16,003 bases of DNA, from positions 1-16,003 of the forward strand of contig JBCCRH010000089.1 in NCBI GenBank assembly GCA_039208045.1, in the 5' to 3' direction. Both the position numbers and the translations under genes were made by a program. Below are positions 1 through 9,700 of this stretch, one piece after another. The DNA is from JBCCRH01 sp039208045. GTDB lineage: Bacteria > Bacteroidota > Bacteroidia > Chitinophagales > Saprospiraceae. The notes under the pieces are model-generated. The model had not been told where the DNA came from, did not search any database, and was given only the letters and a program-made list of their open reading frames with translations. Within the stretch, counting starts at the first letter, position 1. The number at the start of each line of letters is the position of its first letter.

Positions 1-1
1 A

Positions 2-3000
2 AGTTGTGCAACAGAGCTAGTGACGGTGATTCCACCTGCGACTTGCTCTGATGTATGCGCAATTGAAGCTGCTGTAAGCAATATCGTCTGTGATCCAAAT
101 GGAACGTTGACCGATCCATCTGATGATCAGTTTACCTTCACCGTTTTGGTGAGCGGTGCAAATACGGGCTCTAACGGCTGGCAGGCGTTCATTGGTGGTC
201 AAGCGATTAGCGGAAGCTACAATACTCCGGTACAAGTAGGGCCATTCCCAATTGCTGATGGAGCCTTGAGCTTCACGATTAGGGACGTGGATGACCAAAG
301 CTGTGCAACAGGCTTAGTGACAGTGACGCCACCTGCGACCTGCTCTAGTGTGTGCGAAATTGTAGCTACAGTGAGTGATGTCATTTGTGATCCAAATAGC
401 ACGGATTCGGATGCTTCAGACGATACCTTCACCTTCCTACTTACTGTAAGTGGAATGAATACAGGTTCGAATGGCTGGCAGACCATCATCGATGGACAGA
501 CATTTAGCGGAAGCTACAACATAGCGACTGAAGTAGGGCCATTCCCAATCGCAGGTGGCACCTTGAACTTCACGATCCAAGATGCAGATGATCCAGGTTG
601 TGCAACAAGTGTCGTGACGGTTAGTCCGCCAATGACTTGCTCTGATATTTGTGAGATTGAAGCGTTCGTCGATCCGACAAGCATTGTAGTGAATGATAAT
701 GGTACACCAGCAAATCCATTTGATGATACCTTCTTGTTCATCGTCAATGTAACTGGTAATAACACAGGTGGAACATGGACCGCAAATGATCCAAACAATA
801 CCACGGGCAATTACGATGAGCCAGTAGTATTTGGGCCATACGATGTTTGTGATCCTGACCTAGAAGATGGAATAGCATTACTCGTATCTATTGTAGATGG
901 TGACGATCCAGACTGTGTGGCGAGCTTCCGAGTAGAACTAGATGAGTCTTGCTTCGATGCTTGTGTGATCGCGATAGATGTTGATCCAAATACGATAGTA
1001 TGTGATAATAATGGTACAGCTGATCCTTCAGATGATACCTTCACCTTCCAGGCACTAGTGACTGGTTCGAATACAAGTGGAATATGGGTAGCCAATGATC
1101 CGAATAACAGTACGGGTAACTATGGACTGAGAAGCTTTGGGCCATACCCAATTGCTGCTGGTGCAGTGAGCTTCCAAGTATTTGATGGAACAATCGGTTC
1201 TAATTGTGTGACGGAGGTAGTAACGGTGCAGCCACCAGCTACTTGCTCTGTACCTGATTGCGCCATTACAGCTACGATCGTGAGTGATCCAATCTGTGAT
1301 CCAAATGGAACAACTTTTGATTCCTCCGATGATACCTTCAGCTTTATTGTGAATGTATCAGGTACTGAAACCGGTACAGGATGGATTGCAACGATCAATG
1401 GCCAAGAGGTTAGCGGAAGCTACGATACAGAGGTGGAGCTTGGACCATATGATATAGCGGCTGGCGACTTGACCATTACATTCAGAGATAATGCTGATGC
1501 TGACTGTACATTTACACTTGACGTGCCAGCACCACAAACTTGCTCTGATTTGTGTGATGTAGGAGTACAGATAGTAAACGTAAAATGTAATGACGAAGGA
1601 ACGACTGATCCATCTGATGATACCTTCACGTTCCAAGTATTGGCAAATGGGGAAGGATTGGATGGATTATCATGGACAGCAACTGATCCTGATAATACAA
1701 CAGGAACGTTCGGTACACTTGCAGACTTTGGGCCATACTTGATTTCGGATGGTGATGTAACCTTCACGATTATGGGCGATGATAATAGCCTATGTATCGT
1801 TGGGGTATACGTAACACCTCCGCCATCGTGCTCAGAGCCACCATGTACCATCGAGTTGGAAGCAAATGATATTGTATGTTTCGACAACAATACACCATTT
1901 GACTCTACAGATGATACCTATACCTTCAACTTGACGGTGACGGCTGAAAACGCAAGTGCAGGATGGTTTGCTGAATCGGGTGAACTCGGATTCTACGGTC
2001 AAACAATAGCATTTGGGCCATTCCCAATTGCAGGTGGTGATCAAACGATCGTAATTACGGACTTTGCAGATGAGTTGTGTAGCGCACAAATTACAGTGCC
2101 TGCACCGCCAACTTGCTCAGACGATCCGCCACCAGTCTGTGAGATTAACGCGAACATTCTGAACATCGAATGCGCCGATAATGGCACGCCATTTGACGCA
2201 AGCGATGATACCTATACTGTAGAGGTAGTAGTAACCGGTACGGATATTGGGCCTAACTGGACAGCAACTGATTCGAATGGTGGACAGCTAAGTGGTGACT
2301 ACAATGTGCCGACTACATTTGGGCCATACCCAATCGCAGGTGGTAATGTAAGCATCAGCTTTACGGATGCGAACGATTCAGATTGCACAGCAAGTGTAGA
2401 TGCAACAGCACCACCAACTTGCTCGGATGATTGTGAGATCGATGCAGTAGTAACAAATGTACTTTGTGATGATAATGGTACACCAAACGACGCTACTGAC
2501 GATACGTTCACCTTCGATGTGACCGTAACGGGCAATGGTACCGGCAGCGGCTGGACGGCTAACGATCTAGCATCAACTAGTGGCCAATACGGCGTGCCAG
2601 TGAGCTTCGGCCCATACTTGATAGCAGACGGCATGGTGAATATCACCATTACAGATAATGATAAAGCAGACTGTGTAGCAACCGTATCGGTAGATGGTGC
2701 TTCTACGCTCGATCAAATTGAGTGCCCAGAAGATACCGATGAAGCGACCTTTACTGAAGAGCCTGTACAAATCATCCCAGGAGCCATCACTACTGATGAC
2801 CTTGTGTTCGAAGCAACAGACTCTCTATGCTGGTGGTCAGAAGATCAGCAGTTAGGTGATCGCTACTATGATGCTATACAGTTTAAGACAACGGAGAATA
2901 TTGCCTCTGGAACGGTATACACCTTCACGCTCTACACTGATATGGATGCACCACCAATTATTGATGGTAGTGGTGCGATCTTCAAGGGTGAGCTTGACTT

Positions 3001-6000
3001 GGCTGACTTGTGCTGCGGATTGTTAGCTGGTGGTAACGCACCATACCAAATCGATGGAGCGCCAATTGGCAACCCAATGATTCCAAATGGTATCGGTACG
3101 AATGTGACTCCAGTGCTCCAATTGAATGTACGCTTAGAGCCAGGTGCAGTATATACGCTACTAACAACTACATGGTTGCCAGAACAAACTGGAAGCTATG
3201 CTTGGGTAGTATTCAGCCAGAGCGATGAGCCAATCTTAGATAGCAATGATACCGCCTTCGATCAGGGTACTGCCACGGTAACCTACGATATGATCTGCGA
3301 TGATGTAGATAGTATATTAGATAACCCAATGAGCACAGACTGGACCGGTACGGTAGATGTAAGTGGTATTTGTGGATTCGATAACTTAACATTCGATGAT
3401 GAGTTGTTAGCTGCCGAAGATTGCGACGATGTGACCATTGTGCGCACCTTCACGGTAACTGATGTTGTTGGTAATACAGCGACCTGTGATCAGCAGATCA
3501 CGATTCGCAAGCCCGTCTTGGAAGATGTAAATGCACCAGCTTTCGCAGCAATGTTTGATTGTGGTGATAACTTCCAGACAGATGCCAATGGCAATCCGCA
3601 CCCAGCAGTCACCGGTTATCCATTTGTACTCTCCGCCTTTGGAGCTACTGATTTAGCGGAAGCGTACTGCAACTTGCAGGCGACCTATGATGACGAGCGC
3701 ATGGAAATGTGCCCAGACTCCTACGAGCTACACCGTACATGGACTGTGACAGACATCTGTAATACGGATGAGGTAGTTACCTTCAAGCAGCTCATTAAAG
3801 TAGGTGACTTTGAAGCACCAGTAGTAGAGTGCCCAACCAGCAACCACTACTGCCCAATTGTAGAGGGTGATATTATGCTCTTCTCTACTGACCCATGGGA
3901 TTGTACAGGTACGGTAGAAGTACCGCTACCAGATGTAACAGATAACTGCTCTGACTGGACAGTAGTGACGCAAATTGTCACACTAGATGACGTAGTACTA
4001 CAGACGATCAACGAAGATGATCCACGTATTGTCACTGGATTAGAACTTGGAGATTACTTCTTCCGCTACATCGTAACGGATGAGTGTGGTAACGAAACCA
4101 TCCAGGATTGCCGCTTCCGCATCGCGGACTTGGTAGAGCCTACGGCAGTATGCTTCGGTAGCATGAACGTGTCTATCGGTGGCTTTGGACTAGCTCGACT
4201 ATTTACGTACCATATCAACAACAACAGCTACGACAACTGCGGTATTGATTCCGTACAAATACGTAGACTATACACTGTTGATCCAGAAACCTGTGAGCCA
4301 GTAACACCATACTACTCTGATTGGGGACCATTCGTAGAATTCACTTGCTGCGATGTAAACCAGTTTGTGACGGTAGAGTTGCGAGTAGTGGATGAAGCAG
4401 GCAATGCAAATATGTGCTGGTTAGAGGTACTAGTAGAAGACAAGACCGCGCCACAGTGCTACGGCTTAGAAGACCTCACTGCGGATTGTAATGATCTTCC
4501 TGCTGGATTCGATCCATTCAACTTAGGTCAGCTAGACACCTTGTTTGGATATGTGAAAGTATTCGATAACTGCGCAGCTGAAACGATTGCCTTCGATCCT
4601 ATCGTCGAATTTGACGAATGCGGACTTGGTACCATTACTCGTCGCTTCTTAGCAGTGGATGGATATGGAAACTACACGGTGGATACCTTCCGTCAGGTAG
4701 TGACCATTCAAGGCGTACAGAATTATGAGATCATGTTCCCACGCGATGCGCAGCTATTTGCTGAAGATTGCGAAGTACTAGACACGATCATTTTCAACGA
4801 AATTGGTTGTGATCTGTTAGCAGTGAGTATTAATGATACCATAGTTGATCCATTAGGTGACGAGTGCTACCGTATTGAGCGGGTCTTCAATGTGATCAAC
4901 TGGTGTGAATACGATGGAGTAGCTGACCCAGTAGTGATTAGCCGCGACGAAGACTGTGATGGTATCGAAGGTGATGAAAACGTCTGGGTACTCAGACGTC
5001 CAACAAACACCTTCATTGATCGCGACAGTGCTGAGTTCAACTTGATACCACTAGCTGGTACAAAAGATACGATCTGTGATATGATGACGAACCCGGATGG
5101 ATACTGGAAGGATACTACTTCTACCGGATTCTGGAGATATACGCAATACATTGACGTATTCGATGATATGGCACCAATAATCAATTTCACCGTTCCTGAA
5201 CCAATCTGTATTGATGAAGAGAACTGTGAAGGTTATGTAGAATATCCATTTAGCATCGAAGAATTATGCATGCGTGATACCATTATCCGCCTGGAAGTAT
5301 TCCTAGACGCCTTTGCAAATGATACTCTAGATGTAGACCTTGTTGAGGCTGGAGCTGTACAGTTTGGGTATCCAAACTTCCGAGTAGTTGGTGAATTCCC
5401 AATTGGTTCGCACGAAATAGTAGTTATTGCGGAAGATCAGTGTGGTAATGAAGCCCGAGCAGAGCTGCCGTTCGAAGTAGTTGACTGTGCAGTAGCAGCG
5501 CCAGATTGTTACAATGGCTTTGTGTTAGATTTATTACGTACGGATGGCGTAGATGTAGATGGTGATGGTGATATCGATCGGGGTATGGCAATGATCATGG
5601 CGGATATGTTAGTAGAGTCTATGGCTGACGACTGCTCTGGACCGCTTACCTTCTCGATTAACAGAGTGGGAGAGCTACCATCAATCAACCAGAATTCATT
5701 GATACTAACGTGTGACGATCTTTCAGAAGTTCAGGTTGAAGTCTTTGTGTGGGATAGTGCATTTAACCCATATGCGATGCAACCAGATAGTACAATGGGA
5801 GGACCAAACTTCAACCATTGTATAAGTACTATCACGCTTCAAGATGGAAATGACGTTTGCCAAGAATTCCCGGATGGAGACCTTACAGGAGAGATCGATC
5901 CAGAAAATAGTTTGACGATTGGTGACGAAGAAGTATATTTGATCAACAAAGACCAGAAAGAAGGTGATCAACGTACAGAAAGCACGCAATTATTTGATGA

Positions 6001-6298
6001 TGAACGTACTCAGGATGGAAGAATTAGCAAGTCTGAAATGCCGTTTGAGCTGTTCCAGAATAAGCCTAATCCATTCAGAGAGCGTACAGTGATCAGCTTC
6101 AATTTACCTGAGGCAGAGGATGTAACGGTAGTGATCAGAGATGCGGCAGGCCGCACCCTGATGACGATAGAAGATCAAATGAGTGCAGGTTATCAAGAGG
6201 TAGCTATTGATAACGGCAAATTACCTCAGGGTCTGCTCTACTACACGGTAATAGCTGGTGATCATTTCGCAACTAAGCGAATGGTGCACCTTGAATAA
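2..6298 (+). CDS. Giant secreted repeat protein with T9SS sorting domain, 5'-truncated by the window
   Basis: The reading frame is open from base 2; the residues before the GTG at 20 (SCATELV) match the ends of later repeats, so that GTG is internal and the true start lies upstream. 2098 residues are visible. Order by nucleotide: nine tandem 4-Cys repeats (56-2713); a conserved region shared with the next gene (about 2714-3540, with SLCWW, a CC pair and WLPEQTGSYAWVV); HYR-like cysteine-rich beta domains with DNC and DECGN motifs (about 3540-4720); one NYEI module (4721-5495); a terminal module with the calcium-loop-like DVDGDGDID (5552-5578); a polar linker; and a T9SS type A sorting domain (6044-6295) with FQNKPNPF, SFNLPEAEDV and a KRMVHLE end. 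Members of this T9SS class are exported across the outer membrane and then anchored or released. An adhesin or extracellular matrix role is inference; no catalytic motif was seen. Pro is mostly CCA and Phe mostly TTC, unlike the paralogue downstream. A terminator follows 60 bases after the stop. Confidence 0.93.
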   Translation, partial: SCATELVTVIPPATCSDVCAIEAAVSNIVCDPNGTLTDPSDDQFTFTVLVSGANTGSNGWQAFIGGQAISGSYNTPVQVGPFPIADGALSFTIRDVDDQSCATGLVTVTPPATCSSVCEIVATVSDVICDPNSTDSDASDDTFTFLLTVSGMNTGSNGWQTIIDGQTFSGSYNIATEVGPFPIAGGTLNFTIQDADDPGCATSVVTVSPPMTCSDICEIEAFVDPTSIVVNDNGTPANPFDDTFLFIVNVTGNNTGGTWTANDPNNTTGNYDEPVVFGPYDVCDPDLEDGIALLVSIVDGDDPDCVASFRVELDESCFDACVIAIDVDPNTIVCDNNGTADPSDDTFTFQALVTGSNTSGIWVANDPNNSTGNYGLRSFGPYPIAAGAVSFQVFDGTIGSNCVTEVVTVQPPATCSVPDCAITATIVSDPICDPNGTTFDSSDDTFSFIVNVSGTETGTGWIATINGQEVSGSYDTEVELGPYDIAAGDLTITFRDNADADCTFTLDVPAPQTCSDLCDVGVQIVNVKCNDEGTTDPSDDTFTFQVLANGEGLDGLSWTATDPDNTTGTFGTLADFGPYLISDGDVTFTIMGDDNSLCIVGVYVTPPPSCSEPPCTIELEANDIVCFDNNTPFDSTDDTYTFNLTVTAENASAGWFAESGELGFYGQTIAFGPFPIAGGDQTIVITDFADELCSAQITVPAPPTCSDDPPPVCEINANILNIECADNGTPFDASDDTYTVEVVVTGTDIGPNWTATDSNGGQLSGDYNVPTTFGPYPIAGGNVSISFTDANDSDCTASVDATAPPTCSDDCEIDAVVTNVLCDDNGTPNDATDDTFTFDVTVTGNGTGSGWTANDLASTSGQYGVPVSFGPYLIADGMVNITITDNDKADCVATVSVDGASTLDQIECPEDTDEATFTEEPVQIIPGAITTDDLVFEATDSLCWWSEDQQLGDRYYDAIQFKTTENIASGTVYTFTLYTDMDAPPIIDGSGAIFKGELDLADLCCGLLAGGNAPYQIDGAPIGNPMIPNGIGTNVTPVLQLNVRLEPGAVYTLLTTTWLPEQTGSYAWVVFSQSDEPILDSNDTAFDQGTATVTYDMICDDVDSILDNPMSTDWTGTVDVSGICGFDNLTFDDELLAAEDCDDVTIVRTFTVTDVVGNTATCDQQITIRKPVLEDVNAPAFAAMFDCGDNFQTDANGNPHPAVTGYPFVLSAFGATDLAEAYCNLQATYDDERMEMCPDSYELHRTWTVTDICNTDEVVTFKQLIKVGDFEAPVVECPTSNHYCPIVEGDIMLFSTDPWDCTGTVEVPLPDVTDNCSDWTVVTQIVTLDDVVLQTINEDDPRIVTGLELGDYFFRYIVTDECGNETIQDCRFRIADLVEPTAVCFGSMNVSIGGFGLARLFTYHINNNSYDNCGIDSVQIRRLYTVDPETCEPVTPYYSDWGPFVEFTCCDVNQFVTVELRVVDEAGNANMCWLEVLVEDKTAPQCYGLEDLTADCNDLPAGFDPFNLGQLDTLFGYVKVFDNCAAETIAFDPIVEFDECGLGTITRRFLAVDGYGNYTVDTFRQVVTIQGVQNYEIMFPRDAQLFAEDCEVLDTIIFNEIGCDLLAVSINDTIVDPLGDECYRIERVFNVINWCEYDGVADPVVISRDEDCDGIEGDENVWVLRRPTNTFIDRDSAEFNLIPLAGTKDTICDMMTNPDGYWKDTTSTGFWRYTQYIDVFDDMAPIINFTVPEPICIDEENCEGYVEYPFSIEELCMRDTIIRLEVFLDAFANDTLDVDLVEAGAVQFGYPNFRVVGEFPIGSHEIVVIAEDQCGNEARAELPFEVVDCAVAAPDCYNGFVLDLLRTDGVDVDGDGDIDRGMAMIMADMLVESMADDCSGPLTFSINRVGELPSINQNSLILTCDDLSEVQVEVFVWDSAFNPYAMQPDSTMGGPNFNHCISTITLQDGNDVCQEFPDGDLTGEIDPENSLTIGDEEVYLINKDQKEGDQRTESTQLFDDERTQDGRISKSEMPFELFQNKPNPFRERTVISFNLPEAEDVTVVIRDAAGRTLMTIEDQMSAGYQEVAIDNGKLPQGLLYYTVIAGDHFATKRMVHLE
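56..2713 (+). repeat. Nine tandem 4-Cys repeats (94-104 aa) in the first giant protein
   Basis: Units start at the first Cys codon: 56, 353, 650, 962, 1259, 1553, 1844, 2138 and 2432. Lengths are 297, 297, 312, 297, 294, 291, 294, 294 and about 282 nt. Each unit reads roughly C-x-I-x-A, then VxCDDNGTP, then D-x-SDDTFTF, then VxGxNTGxxW, then GxYxxxxxFGPxPIAxG, then D-xx-D-xx-C, and ends PPxTCS. That gives four cysteines per unit and many Asp residues that could bind calcium. The alternating hydrophobic pattern suggests a beta-sandwich; this is inference. The array continues upstream of the window (the bases before 56 are the end of another unit), so nine is a minimum. Unit 3 has lost its second Cys and gained another; unit 9 lacks the fourth Cys, but an IECPED cysteine follows directly. 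I know no Pfam name for this unit. Confidence 0.9.
4721..5495 (+). other. NYEI module, single copy in the first giant protein
   Basis: About 258 residues, starting NYEIMFPRDAQLF and ending FEVVDC. Landmarks are EIGCDLL, VINWCEYDG, VVISRDEDCDG, VWVLRR, FIDRDS, NPDGYW, a YTQ strand with APIINF, and FPIGSHEIVV with DQCGN near the end. The downstream paralogue has two tandem copies of the same module. The front half here resembles the first of those copies and the back half the second. The function is unknown. The ending (V..DxCGN) is typical of the HYR/Ig-like beta domains found in large Bacteroidota surface proteins. Confidence 0.75.
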
Positions 6299-6358
6299 AC
6301 ACTTGACAATACTGGATTATTCCAAGGATTATAACGCGTAAATTTGTTTCATGTGAAG

Positions 6359-6394
6359 GGGCTGAGGCGCATAAGTGCTTCGGCCCACTTTTTT
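6359..6394 (+). terminator. Intrinsic terminator of the first giant gene
   Basis: The arms GGGCTGAGGCGC (6359-6370) and GTGCTTCGGCCC (6375-6386) pair over 12 positions, with three G-U wobbles, around an ATAA loop. They are followed by AC and a T6 tract (6389-6394). The hairpin begins 60 bases after the stop codon. It separates the transcription of the two giant genes. Confidence 0.88.
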
Positions 6395-6410
6395 GTTAAC
6401 AAATTATAAG

Positions 6411-6444
6411 TACATTACATACTCAAGTTGAGTAAAATGATGTA
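6411..6444. promoter_or_regulatory. Palindrome, possible operator or leader hairpin
   Basis: The core TACTCAA-G-TTGAGTA (6420-6434) is a perfect 7-1-7 palindrome. It is flanked by TACAT (6411-6415) and ATGTA (6440-6444), which also complement each other, giving an interrupted 34-bp dyad. It is not followed by a T tract, so it is not a terminator. It lies about 300 bases upstream of the second giant gene. An operator for a dimeric regulator is one reading; chance in AT-rich DNA is another. Confidence 0.35.
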
Positions 6445-6601
6445 TATTCGCAATGGAAGATTACACTATGACAACCCCCCTTTTTTAACAGGATTTTTCT
6501 TTATTATTCACTTGTCCCTCGTTAGTGTTTAGAGTTGGTAAACTGCTAAGCACCCTGTTATTTACAGCTTAATTTTTAATAATAAGATATACCATAGCTC
6601 T

Positions 6602-6625
6602 ACAGCAGGAGACTTTCACTGCTGT
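6602..6625. promoter_or_regulatory. 7-bp inverted repeat in the leader of the second giant gene
   Basis: ACAGCAG (6602-6608) and CTGCTGT (6619-6625) are perfect reverse complements around a 10-nt spacer. No T run follows, so it is not an intrinsic terminator. It sits just upstream of the promoter-like boxes at 6644-6674, so it could be an operator; if transcription starts further upstream it would be a leader hairpin. Its function is unknown. Confidence 0.3.
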
Positions 6626-6643
6626 GGCCCGTTTAGAACGACA

Positions 6644-6674
6644 TTGGTTTCTCTGGAGGCATTGGTATAGTTTG
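6644..6674 (+). promoter_or_regulatory. Weak candidate Bacteroidota-type promoter
   Basis: TTGG (6644-6647) lies 18 bases before TATAGTTTG (6666-6674). The known Bacteroidota sigma-A promoter has a TTG -33 element and a TAnnTTTG -7 element. Here the -7 box has one extra base between TA and TTTG, so the match is imperfect. The ATG of the giant gene is at 6738, which would leave a leader of about 55-60 bases. The assignment is tentative. Confidence 0.22.
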
Positions 6675-6737
6675 ATTTTGGTAACTATCTAGCCTTTGTT
6701 ACTAGCATTCAGAGAGAACAGTACAAACACTACGACA

Positions 6738-9700
6738 ATGAACAAAATTTACACTGCCATACGAGGCCGGCAGTTAATTCGGCACACGTACTGGTACCCT
6801 CTTATTCTCACCCTTAGTATACTATTGCTCCCAAATATGGGTTTAGCAGAAGGAACCAAACAACTGGCTCCAACCGATTCCGACCTTGTAATGCTCATGA
6901 TAGGTCGAGCTGATTTTGGCAGCTTTGCTTCTTTTGATGGGCCTGAATCCAGTAGGCTCTACATAACTATTAATAATCCCAACGAAATTGTATATCTGGG
7001 ATTAGGTAGAGCACTTAATAATAATGGAGAACTTGACAATAGCAGTACACCATCTTATCAATTTCAAATAAAAAGAGCTATTGATGGAGCTATAGTACAC
7101 GGGCCTTTCAATATTAACACACTTAATAGCAACACAACGAGTTGGGAAGATGCTGTTTTAGGCCCGAGGGCTATCACAGGAGAGGGATATGAAACAAATC
7201 ATTCTAGATTTATATTCGAGCCAACAGAAGCAGGAGACTACTATATTGAATTTCGTGATATACAGTACCTTGGTAATTGGGATATTACAGTTGCTATGGA
7301 TGATACCCCCATTCCTGGCCGTATCTGGTCTAGAAACTGGGCTTTTCGAACGCCACCTAGTCAGAATATACAACCAGAGTGTATCTGGGAAAGAGAATTT
7401 AATGGTCAATTATATTCTTATACCAAAGATGGATTTGTTACTAAAATTGATTTTAGTAACTCTGGTTTCCAGGGCTTATCCTTCAACGTGGCCTTCAATG
7501 AAACGGGCCCTGGCACGAGTGGCGACTTTGCTCTAGATCGCCAATCTGTTCTTAATGCTAATCTAACTGACAATGTTGCACAGCACAGAATTTTCCTGCA
7601 AGAACCTGATATTGTTGTCTTTCCAGACGGTTTATGTGGTGGGGTAACAGCTGTAGGAGATTTACAATGTAGTGTAGAGGGCTCAGGGCTATGCCTACCA
7701 CTAACAGTTGAGCGCGCGGGTACCATAGAGATTTTACTGGATTTCAATGGAAATGGCCAGTTTGATCCAGGAGGGCAAGATGTGCTGCTAGTTCAAAATT
7801 TTGAAGAAGGAGATTTGGAGAAGTGCATTCCGTGGGATGGCCTAAAAGCAGATGGTACTAGCATTGGATTTACTGAGCAAGTTGATTTGGTCTTACAATA
7901 TGCCCAAGGAGCACAACATTGGGCAGTATATGATGGTGAATTTTTAAAGAATGGTTTCTGTATTGAAACGATTCGACCCATCTGTGCCAATAGCGTAAAT
8001 GCAGATCGACTTTACTGGGATGATCGCAATATTCAAATGGAGCCTGGGACTGGACAATTGTTGGATGGTCGTGCGGGCTGTAGTTGCGAAGACGACTGCC
8101 GAACCTGGACTAATTTTAATACCAACGTAGATGATTGCCTACAAACACAAGATGTACTTACTACGGGTTATGGGGATAAGAATACCCTAAATACTTGGTG
8201 GTTTGCCAATATCGTATTATCCGCTCGCGTAAACGTTCCTATTTTTAGTGTAGGCCTGAGTGGGCCAGATCTTTTCTGTGAGAACACGCCTTCTACTATT
8301 GAGCTAATCACCTCAGGAGATGAAATACTGACTAGTGTGGTTTGGTCGGGGCCAAATGGTGCTATTGATGCAGGCTCGCCTAACGCTACCAGCATTTTGG
8401 TCAGTGAAGAAGGAACGTATACCGCAGTTGTTCAAGATCAAGAAGGTTGTGATGCCTCCGCTTCTATCACCCTCGAGTCTGGTGCATGCGATGTAGATAT
8501 TGAACTTTCGAAAACCTCTATTATTACTGAGGCTTACCCCGGAGAAGTCATTCCTTTTGTTATTTCAGTAACAAATACAGGAACGGATCCCGCTACAGGG
8601 GTAGTGGTTAGAGACAGTTTGCCGGGCGGCTTTAGTCAAATAGGCGGAATCTCTAATGGAGGAATACTGGAAGCTACTGGACCCACATCGTCTCAGCGTA
8701 CCATCACTTGGCCCCCACTTGATTTGGCACCAGGGCAGACACAGCTTTTCACCTATTCAGCGGTGCTTAGTATTCAAACTAGTACCCTGCCAGAGCCCTA
8801 CTATCTCACTAATCTTGCAGAAGTAATCGCTATCAATGAAGAGGATAATGACTCCACTCCAAATAATGGAGTAGATACCAATGGGAATGGAATCGTCGAT
8901 AATGATAGTTCGGATGAAGATGATGGCGATGCCCATAGCATTAATCTGTTACCTTGCAATATTCTTGCATCTATTTCAGATTTGACGTGCTTAGATAATG
9001 GTACCCCTTCTGATGCTTCTGATGACCAGTTTACTTTCAACTTATTGGTAGAGCGCGACGGGCCAGGCACTTCTTGGACGGCTAACGATGGCACTACAAG
9101 CACTTACGGTACTACCGTAAGCATGGGGCCTTATGCCATAATCGATGGTGCGATTAACCTCCAGATCGCTGATGCTTTACCTGAATATTGTAGTACTTCA
9201 ATTACCATTGAGCCACCTCCAACTTGCTCCAACCTCTGTGTAATCGAAGCTAGTTTGGTAAATGTTAATTGCTTGGACAACGATACGCCTTCTGATCCAT
9301 CTGATGATGTATTTACATTTGAAGTAATGGTAACCGGACTCAATACCGCAGATACTTGGACAAGTACCCTCGGTCAATCGGGGAATTATGAGGAGTCTGT
9401 CATCTTAGGCCCACTGCCTATCAATGATGAAGTATTGACGGTGACCCTTACAGATGAAAGCGACAATGCTTGTACTACGACACTTGAAGTAAGCCCGCCT
9501 GAGACCTGCTCCAAACTATGTGCTATCGAAGCAACAGTAGTAGAAGTGGTCTGTGACGCCAATGGTACTCCATCTGATGACTCAGACGATCTTTTCACTA
9601 TCGACATTATAGTAGATGGTTTAAATACAGGTAATGGCTATTCTATAAATATAGGTAATGATGGTATATATGGTGAGCTGACTACTGTTGGCCCATTTGC

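Larger units (their letters stand above)
6299..6737. other. Intergenic region between the two giant paralogues
   Basis: 439 bp that holds a terminator for the first gene (6359-6394), a perfect 7-1-7 palindrome with outer pairing (6411-6444), a C6T6 tract (6475-6486), a 7-bp inverted repeat (6602-6625) and a weak promoter-like pair of boxes (6644-6674). It is AT-rich compared with the flanking coding sequence. The only short reading frame worth a look is 6437-6532 (31 aa), which has no supporting features. The region therefore looks like a terminator plus the regulatory leader of the second giant gene. Confidence 0.7.

Noticed and set aside
217..2649. Series of minus-strand open frames of 85-156 codons across the first repeat array
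   Set aside because: They recur with the repeat period in the complement of a strongly biased coding frame, have no start signals or domains, and resemble each other only because the sense repeats do. They are antisense shadows.
56..2713. CRISPR-like periodic repeats
   Set aside because: The ~295-nt period is in frame, diverged and protein coding throughout; there are no short identical repeats with unique spacers.
6475..6486. C6T6 tract as a phase-variation switch
   Set aside because: It is too short to be a convincing slippage tract, lies about 250 bases from the next start, and is outside any promoter spacer I can define.
6437..6532. 31-codon frame (starts MMYIRNGRLHYD) in the intergenic region
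   Set aside because: It is short, starts inside a palindrome, spans the C6T6 tract, and has no ribosome binding signal or recognisable motif.
6696..6737. TTG at 6696 as start of the second giant gene
   Set aside because: The extra 14 residues (MLLAFRENSTNTTT) push the signal peptide away from the N-terminus; the ATG at 6738 gives a normal charged n-region and hydrophobic core.
7189..7536. Plus-strand 115-codon frame inside the second giant gene
   Set aside because: It lies in another frame of a continuous, domain-supported coding sequence, and its translation shows no recognisable features.
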